DNA of 6,991 nt from an uncultured Sutterella sp. (lineage in GTDB: Bacteria > Pseudomonadota > Gammaproteobacteria > Burkholderiales > Burkholderiaceae_F), in assembly GCA_900754475.1 (NCBI GenBank), contig CAAECY010000131.1, positions 1 to 6,991 of the forward strand, read 5' to 3'. Below, in pieces: positions 1-4,466 of this stretch. The notes below the pieces were generated by a model. That model saw only the letters and a program-made list of their open reading frames with translations, was not told the origin of the DNA and searched no databases. The position numbers were made by a program, and so were the translations under genes. Each line of letters opens with the position of its first letter. The stretch's first letter is position 1.

Positions 1-170
1 CGAAGGGCCGGGGCGTCGACGCGAAGGCGAGTATACCGAGAAACGGACGGAGTTGGGGTTTTTACCAGGGTACTTTCGAAGAAATCTGTTTTCCCGTTGT
101 TTCCGGCTTTCCGCTCGGGAATACGAATCGGCGGACACAGGCCGCGGATCGGCCGACCGAACGCCGGAAG
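1..170. other. Non-coding flank left of the acyl-CoA synthetase gene
   Basis: I see no supported gene here. The stretch is less GC-rich than the genes and contains several short T and A runs (around 57-63 and 91-95). On the minus strand, TATACT at 35-30 would be a good -10 box for a leftward gene lying outside the window, but no recognisable -35 box sits 16-18 bases upstream of it. A 10-base palindrome, GCGTCGACGC, lies at 13-22. Together with the terminator at 171-212, this suggests a boundary between two transcription units. Confidence 0.5.
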
Positions 171-212
171 ACAAAAGAAACCGGGCGAAAGCCCGAAGGA
201 CCTTCGCCCGGT
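171..212 (-). terminator. Intrinsic terminator of the acyl-CoA synthetase gene
   Basis: Read on the minus strand, a stem of about ten base pairs (ACCGGGCGAA pairing with TTCGCCCGGT) is followed directly by the T-rich tract TTTCTTTTGT at 180-171. The hairpin starts about 60 bases past the stop codon at 273-275, which suits termination of that gene. The loop contains a smaller competing inverted repeat (CGAAGG/CCTTCG at 194-206), so the apical part can fold in more than one way. Confidence 0.85.
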
Positions 213-272
213 GTGCGGTGTAGAGCGAGGAAGCCCGGGGTCAGGTCCTCAAGCTTCGTTGCGCTTCCGGTT

Positions 273-2393
273 TTAGCCGACCGTCACCTCGTCGAGGCGC
301 ATCTTCATGCGACCGTCGACCGCGATCGGCTCGCCCGTCTTTTCCGAGATCATGAGCGGATTGATGTCGAGCTCGTCGATGAAGGGGTAGTCGGTGACGA
401 GCTGCGAGAGGCGCAGCATCGTTTCTTCGACCTTGTCGATCTGCGCGGGCGTGGTGCCGCGCGCGCCTTCGAGAAGCTTGAAGGCCTTGACCGACCGCAC
501 CATTTCGCGCGCGTCGATGTCGGTCAAAGGCGCCAGGCGGAACGTGACGTCCTTCAACGTTTCGACGAAGACGCCCCCGAGACCGAACATCATCATGGGC
601 CCGTACTGCGGGTCGGTGGCGATGCCGCAAACGAGTTCGCGGGTGCCTTTCACCATTTCCTGGATGAGGACGCCTTCGAGCCCGTCCAAGAGGCCGAGCT
701 TTTCAAGGCGCATCATGAGGTCGCGGTACTCGACGCGCAGCGCCGTTTCGGAGCCGATGTTGACGCGCACGCCGCCCACGTCCGTTTTGTGGGAGGTGGT
801 CTTCGAGGTCATCTTCATGACGACGGGGTAGCCGATGCGGTTCGCGATCGCGACGGCTTCTTCTTCGGACTTCGCAAAGCCCGCGCCGCAGGTGCGAATG
901 CCGTAGGCGGCGAGAACGTCGATGCTCTCGCGCGTGGTGAGTTCCGCACGCCCTTCGGCCTTCGCCTTCGCAAAGAGCTTTTCGGCGGCGGCGCGGTCGA
1001 CTTCGAACGCCGGTTCCACGCCCGCGGGCTTTTCAACCCAGAGGCGCTGACGGTTGAGGCGCTCGAGCGCTTCCGCGGCTTCTTCCGCGTACATGTAGAA
1101 GGGCATCGTGGGTTCGGTGTCGGCAAGGCCCGAGAAGAATTCGCTCTTCGTCATGAAAACACCCACGATCGGCTTTTCGGGGTGCGCGCGCTTGATGTCG
1201 CAAAGCGCCGCGGCGACGTCCGTATCCTTGAGCCCCAGGAAGGGGAGGTAGATCACCATCACCATGTCGACGCCCGGGTCGGCAAGCACCGCTTCAACGG
1301 TCGCCTTGTAGTGTTCGATCGGGGCCGAGGCGATCATGTCGACGGGGTTCTTGACGGAGGCGGCAGCGGGCAGGAACGAGCGCAGATGCGCCTTCGTTTC
1401 GTCGGAGAGCTCCGCCATCCGCATCCCGTATTCGCTCACGGCGTCGGTCGCCATAATCCCGGGGCCCCCGGAATTCGTCACGATCGCAACGCGGTCGCCC
1501 TTCGGGATCGGAGAGGTGGCAAAGACCTTGGCGGTGGAGAAAAGATCGCGCAGGGTCTTTTCACGGATGACCCCCGACTGCTTCAAAAGAGCGTCCGCGG
1601 CACGGTCGGCGCCCGCGAGCGACCCCGTGTGGGAGGACGCCGCGGAAGCGCCGGCGGCGCTGCGGCCCGCCTTCAATGCGAGCACGGGTTTCTTCTTCGA
1701 AATGCGGGTCGCGAGCTTGCGGAAGTTCTTGGGGTCGCGGATCGACTCCATGTAAAGGAGGATCTGCGTGACGTCCTCTTCCTTTTCCCAGTATTCGAGC
1801 GCGTCTTCGGCGTCGACGTCCGCCTGGTTGCCGATCGAGACGAACTGCGCGAAGCCGAGGTTGAGGTCGCGAAGGATATTGAGAATGCCGCCCCCGAGCG
1901 CGCCCGACTGGCTCACGAACCCGATGTGACCGCGTTCGGGAAGGCTTTCCGCGAAGCACCCGTCAAGACGCACGGCGGGGTGGGTGTTCACGACGCCGAG
2001 GCAGTTGGGGCCGACCAAGCGCATGCCGTAGCCGCGCACCTTTTCGGCGAGCTTCGCTTCGAGCGCCGCCCCTTCGGGGCCCGTTTCCTTGAAGCCCGCG
2101 GAAATGACGACGAGCCCCTTGATGCCCTTCGCGTGGCAGTCGTCGACGACCGACAAGACGAACGTCGAATTGACGACGACGATCGCCAGATCCACCCCGT
2201 CGGGAAGATCCGCGACGCGTTCATAAACGCGGAGCCCCTCGATCGTGCCCCCCTTGGGGTTCACGGGATAGACGGGACCGCAGAAACCGTACTCGAGGAG
2301 GCGCTTCAGGATGTCGTTGCCGATCGTGTGCGGACGGGTCGACGCGCCGACAACGGCGACGGCGCGGGGCTTCATGATGTGGGAAAGACTCAT
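273..2393 (-). CDS. ADP-forming acetate/acyl-CoA ligase, fused alpha-beta subunits
   Basis: This is a cytosolic NDP-forming acyl-CoA synthetase of 706 residues. Family members catalyse acyl-CoA + ADP + Pi = acid + CoA + ATP, reversibly, through a phosphohistidine relay. The order is an N-terminal CoA-binding Rossmann domain (about 1-130, with VVGAS at 14-18), a succinyl-CoA-ligase-like domain (about 155-290, with SQSGALGGG at 161-169), a second ligase domain (about 300-440, with TNSGGPG at 306-312) and a C-terminal ATP-grasp domain (about 485-704). His255 in SSHTGSLAG matches the alpha-subunit phosphohistidine. His535 in SHKTDVGGV matches the beta-subunit relay histidine. DELDINPLM (673-681) is the usual ATP-grasp end motif. 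No acetyltransferase (GNAT) domain follows, so this is not a Pat-type lysine acetyltransferase. The start at 2393 has GGAGG about 12 bases upstream, which is rather far. The frame stays open back to 2849 but has no better start. The acyl substrate cannot be told from sequence. Confidence 0.95.
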   Translation of the reverse strand: MSLSHIMKPRAVAVVGASTRPHTIGNDILKRLLEYGFCGPVYPVNPKGGTIEGLRVYERVADLPDGVDLAIVVVNSTFVLSVVDDCHAKGIKGLVVISAGFKETGPEGAALEAKLAEKVRGYGMRLVGPNCLGVVNTHPAVRLDGCFAESLPERGHIGFVSQSGALGGGILNILRDLNLGFAQFVSIGNQADVDAEDALEYWEKEEDVTQILLYMESIRDPKNFRKLATRISKKKPVLALKAGRSAAGASAASSHTGSLAGADRAADALLKQSGVIREKTLRDLFSTAKVFATSPIPKGDRVAIVTNSGGPGIMATDAVSEYGMRMAELSDETKAHLRSFLPAAASVKNPVDMIASAPIEHYKATVEAVLADPGVDMVMVIYLPFLGLKDTDVAAALCDIKRAHPEKPIVGVFMTKSEFFSGLADTEPTMPFYMYAEEAAEALERLNRQRLWVEKPAGVEPAFEVDRAAAEKLFAKAKAEGRAELTTRESIDVLAAYGIRTCGAGFAKSEEEAVAIANRIGYPVVMKMTSKTTSHKTDVGGVRVNIGSETALRVEYRDLMMRLEKLGLLDGLEGVLIQEMVKGTRELVCGIATDPQYGPMMMFGLGGVFVETLKDVTFRLAPLTDIDAREMVRSVKAFKLLEGARGTTPAQIDKVEETMLRLSQLVTDYPFIDELDINPLMISEKTGEPIAVDGRMKMRLDEVTVG

Positions 2394-2510
2394 GATTTCG
2401 AAAATCCTCCGGAATGGGGGGAGACTGCTCGGCGGTCGGTGTGGTCGACAAGGGCCCGAGGGGCCGTTGAGGACCAAGCTGCGCGACCGGCCGGAAGCCG
2501 GGAATGCGAA

Positions 2511-2529
2511 GAGCGCGACGGTCGCGCTC
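2511..2529. promoter_or_regulatory. 19-base inverted repeat in the synthetase leader (possible operator or hairpin)
   Basis: GAGCGCGAC and GTCGCGCTC form perfect 9-base arms around a single central G. The site lies 118-136 bases upstream of the synthetase start codon and downstream of the best promoter candidate. As DNA it has the form of an operator for a dimeric regulator. As RNA it could form an 8-base-pair hairpin with a 3-base loop. No U-tract follows on the minus strand, so it is not an ordinary terminator. In GC-rich DNA such symmetry can also occur by chance. Confidence 0.4.
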
Positions 2530-2589
2530 GCGGGGCGGTCGGCGTTGCCGGAAAGAGGCACACGGGGGCGCCGTCCTCCGGGACCGCGA

Positions 2590-2627
2590 ATAGTAGCGAC
2601 AATAGCACGGCGCGCGCGCTTTAAGGA
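2590..2627 (-). promoter_or_regulatory. Weak promoter candidate for the acyl-CoA synthetase gene
   Basis: This is the only AT-richer island in the spacer. On the minus strand it offers two -10-like hexamers, TATTGT (2604-2599) and TACTAT (2595-2590). A poor -35 candidate, TCCTTA (2627-2622), lies 17 bases before the first. The second has only GC-rich sequence at the -35 position. If used, the 5' leader would be about 190-200 bases long. The call rests on base composition and partial matches only. Confidence 0.25.
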
Positions 2628-2784
2628 GAATTCGGGCGAGCTCGCGCAACGCGCGGGCGTGCGCATTAGCGCGTTCGCGGTGCGGGAGATTCCCGAGAGG
2701 GCGCCGCAGAGCGGTGGGGGAGGCGGACAGGAAGGCGGTCGGGACGGTTGACGGGGAAGGGCAATCGAAGGGGAAAGCGTGACG

Positions 2785-2814
2785 AAAAACCCCGGAGGGG
2801 GTGATCCTCCGGGG
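2785..2814 (-). terminator. Intrinsic terminator of the M20 amidohydrolase gene
   Basis: On the minus strand a perfect 9-base-pair stem (CCCCGGAGG pairing with CCTCCGGGG) with a 7-base loop is followed directly by TTTTT at 2789-2785. It begins 27 bases beyond the stop codon at 2842-2844. This is a textbook rho-independent terminator and argues against routine read-through into the synthetase gene. Confidence 0.93.
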
Positions 2815-2841
2815 TCGGGTTTGCGGTGCTTCAACTTTTTC

Positions 2842-4116
2842 TTACGCAAGCGCCTTCAAACGCGCGAGCGCCGTTTCGACGAAGACGGTCGCAACGATCG
2901 GCGTCAAGCGGTCGTTGAAGTCGAAGCTCGGGTGGTGCAGAGACACCGTGTGTTCATCGTCCGCCATCCCGACGCGAATCATCGTGCCGGGCACCACCTT
3001 CTGGTATTCGGAAAAGTCTTCGCCCCCCATCGTGACGGGGTAGTTCGGAACGATCGCTTCTTCGCCGCACACCTTCGCGACGACTTCGCGCGCCGCGTCC
3101 GTCGTGACGGGATGGTTGATGACGGGAGGAGCGAGTCGGTCGTAGCGGATTTCGTACCCGCAGCCGTTCGCTTCGCAAATGCCCTTCGTCATCGTGCGGA
3201 TTTCGGATTCGATCTGGGCGCGCACGTCGTGGGAGAAGGTGCGCACCGTCCCCGAGAGGGTCGCTTCGGGCGGCACCACGTTCGGCGCTTCGAAGCGCCC
3301 GGCGTTCAAGGAGCAGATCGACACCACGGCGTTTTCGACGGGATTCACCTTGCGGGCGACGATCGTCTGAAGGTTCGCGACCAACTGCGCCGCCACCGGA
3401 ATCGGGTCGATACCCATGTGCGGGCGCCCGCCGTGGCAGCCCTTCCCCTTCACCGTCAGGTAGAAGAAGTCGGCCGCGGCCTGCAAGGGACCCGTCTTGA
3501 CGCCGAACTTCCCGACAGGGATGGACGGTTCGTCGTGCGCCCCGTAAATCTCTTGAATCCCTTCGCGCTCGAAGATTCCCGTCTGTACCACGCGCTCGGC
3601 TCCGTTCCCGATTTCTTCCGAGGGCTGGAAGATCCCGATCACGCGCCCCGACCAGGTGTCGCGCAGTTCGTGCAAACGCAAAAGCGCGCCGAGGAGCCAC
3701 GTCGTATGCCCGTCATGCCCACACGCATGCGCGCGCCCGTCGACCGTGCTCTTCCAGGCGCAGGAACCTTGGTCCGTCATCGGGAGCGCGTCCATGTCGG
3801 CGCGAAGCGCAATGACGGGACCGTCGCCCTTCCCTTCGAGGCGCACGAAGAGGGCCCCGTCGAGACTCGTCGTATCCAGCACCGTCTCGGGAATGCCCGC
3901 TGCGAGGAGCGCTTCGCGCACTTTCGCGACGGTGCGGTGCGTCTCGAACCCGAGCTCGGGATGCGCGTGGATGTCGCGACGGAAGCGCGCGAGCTCCTCG
4001 GCGCGCGCGAGGATCGCGGGGTCGATGGCGAAGCGCGCGGCGTCGTCACAGGCGGAAGCGGGTGTTTCGGAAGAAGAGCAGGAAGAGCAGGAAGAGCGGT
4101 CGGAAGAAGCGGTCAT
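2842..4116 (-). CDS. M20D-family metallo-amidohydrolase (N-acyl-amino acid / hippurate hydrolase type)
   Basis: This is a cytosolic zinc-type peptidase/amidohydrolase of 424 residues, close to the family's usual 380-430. Relatives split N-acyl amino acids such as hippurate, N-acetyl amino acids or auxin conjugates into an acid and an amino acid. The visible motifs, in order, are RRDIHAHPELGFE (46-58), RADMDALP (105-112), HACGHDGHT (130-138, metal ligands Cys132 and His134), PSEE (165-168, catalytic Glu167 and ligand Glu168), His194 in GAHDEPSIPVG, the dimerisation-domain motif KGCHGGRPHMGIDPI (225-239), MGGEDFSEYQ (363-372) and LHHPSFDFND (393-402, ligand His394). The start at 4116 has AAGGAG six bases upstream. 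An upstream in-frame ATG at 4299 would add 61 residues but lacks such a site. Residues 5-16 are Ser/Cys-rich, with a CSSC at 10-13 encoded by tandem repeats. This segment precedes the family core and has no signal-peptide character. The exact substrate is unknown. Confidence 0.95.
   Translation of the reverse strand: MTASSDRSSCSSCSSSETPASACDDAARFAIDPAILARAEELARFRRDIHAHPELGFETHRTVAKVREALLAAGIPETVLDTTSLDGALFVRLEGKGDGPVIALRADMDALPMTDQGSCAWKSTVDGRAHACGHDGHTTWLLGALLRLHELRDTWSGRVIGIFQPSEEIGNGAERVVQTGIFEREGIQEIYGAHDEPSIPVGKFGVKTGPLQAAADFFYLTVKGKGCHGGRPHMGIDPIPVAAQLVANLQTIVARKVNPVENAVVSICSLNAGRFEAPNVVPPEATLSGTVRTFSHDVRAQIESEIRTMTKGICEANGCGYEIRYDRLAPPVINHPVTTDAAREVVAKVCGEEAIVPNYPVTMGGEDFSEYQKVVPGTMIRVGMADDEHTVSLHHPSFDFNDRLTPIVATVFVETALARLKALA
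4073..4099. repeat. Three 9-base tandem repeats inside the amidohydrolase N-terminus
   Basis: Three consecutive units of GAAGAGCAG lie at 4073-4081, 4082-4090 and 4091-4099; the last reads GAAGAGCGG. On the minus strand they encode the Ser-Ser-Cys-Ser-Ser-Cys-Ser run near residue 10 of the amidohydrolase. Because the unit is three codons, gain or loss of a copy would keep the frame and only lengthen or shorten this low-complexity tail. Confidence 0.85.
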
Positions 4117-4131
4117 GGAAATCTCCTTTTC

Positions 4132-4158
4132 GAGCGAATAGAGCGAATAGAGCGAAGA
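4132..4158. repeat. Three 9-base tandem repeats just upstream of the amidohydrolase ribosome site
   Basis: GAGCGAATA occurs at 4132-4140 and 4141-4149, followed by GAGCGAAGA at 4150-4158. The array sits 16-42 bases before the amidohydrolase start codon, immediately beyond its AAGGAG site, so it would lie in the 5' leader or core promoter. Only 32 bases separate it from the similar-length array within the coding sequence at 4073-4099. Confidence 0.85.
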
Positions 4159-4185
4159 AGGCGTCGTGGGCGGCGAGCAGCGCTT

Positions 4186-4201
4186 CGGGCGGAGCCGCCC
4201 G
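4186..4201. other. GC-rich hairpin in the amidohydrolase upstream region
   Basis: CGGGCGG and CCGCCCG form a perfect 7-base inverted repeat around AG. It lies about 70-85 bases upstream of the amidohydrolase start codon. No T-run follows on either strand, so it is not an intrinsic terminator. It could be a leader hairpin or protein-binding site, or simply chance in GC-rich DNA. Confidence 0.3.
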
Positions 4202-4401
4202 GTCGTCCCCCGGGAAAGTGCAACATGTCTTTCGATCGTATCGGGCTGATGTCCCACGGTCCTACCGCAAAGTGCGCAGACCGAGGGGCGGCGAATCAAA
4301 AGGGCGAATCAACGAAGGCGAAAGAGGCTTCAATGAAACGAAAGAGCCCGAACGGGCTATGTACGGCGAAGATCGGGCGCGAGCACGAGCCCCGTGCCCG
4401 C

Positions 4402-4407
4402 TACAAT
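4402..4407 (+). promoter_or_regulatory. Candidate -10 box of the TPR-like gene
   Basis: TACAAT matches the sigma-70 -10 consensus at five of six positions and would place the transcript start near 4414, giving a leader of about 53 bases before the ATG at 4467. No TTGACA-like hexamer lies 16-18 bases upstream, so the promoter would be weak, activator-dependent, or misassigned. Confidence 0.35.
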
Positions 4408-4466
4408 GCTCGTTCAAGACAATCGCGACGCGCACCGCGCCGCCCCCTCTCCCGAAGGAGCCCTTC

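Larger units (their letters stand above)
2394..2784. other. Long GC-rich leader/spacer upstream of the acyl-CoA synthetase gene
   Basis: About 390 bases lie between the start codon of the synthetase gene and the terminator of the amidohydrolase gene. No recognisable gene is present on either strand. The minus frame of the synthetase remains open across the whole spacer, but the translated stretch is Pro/Arg/Ser-rich, lacks a ribosome site and begins inside the neighbour's terminator, so it is not credible as protein. The region probably holds the promoter and a 5' leader. Its most distinct elements are an inverted repeat at 2511-2529 and an AT-richer island at 2587-2627, each listed separately. 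Confidence 0.6.
4117..4466. other. Divergent intergenic region between amidohydrolase and unknown TPR-like gene
   Basis: These 350 bases separate two genes read outward and must carry both promoters unless one is supplied elsewhere. No gene is supported inside it. It holds a 9-base tandem repeat next to the amidohydrolase ribosome site (4132-4158), a GC-rich hairpin (4186-4201), a small inverted repeat AGCCCGAACGGGCT (4345-4358) and a TACAAT -10 candidate for the rightward gene (4402-4407). I found no convincing -10/-35 pair for the leftward amidohydrolase gene. Confidence 0.6.

Noticed and set aside
213..2624. An 803-codon open frame on the plus strand opposite the synthetase gene
   Set aside because: It is antisense to a gene with clear family motifs. 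Its translation is Arg/His/Asp/Val-rich without domain motifs, and it has no ribosome site. Long antisense open frames are expected in GC-rich coding DNA.
2394..2849. A 152-residue N-terminal extension of the acyl-CoA synthetase
   Set aside because: The frame is open, but the extra stretch is Pro/Arg/Ser-rich, starts upstream of the neighbour's terminator and has no ribosome site. The family core begins right after the start at 2393.
4073..4158. Tandem repeats as a CRISPR array or replication iterons
   Set aside because: The units are contiguous, only 9 bases long and three in number, with no spacers and no replication gene nearby.
4117..4299. A 61-residue N-terminal extension of the amidohydrolase
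   Set aside because: There is no Shine-Dalgarno sequence for the ATG at 4299, and part of the extension would be the translated 9-base repeat. The ATG at 4116 has AAGGAG at ideal spacing.
4062..4466. A 135-residue N-terminal extension of the TPR-like protein
   Set aside because: The frame runs back into the amidohydrolase coding region and is Lys/Arg/Ser-rich without a ribosome site. The ATG at 4467 has AAGGAG six bases upstream.
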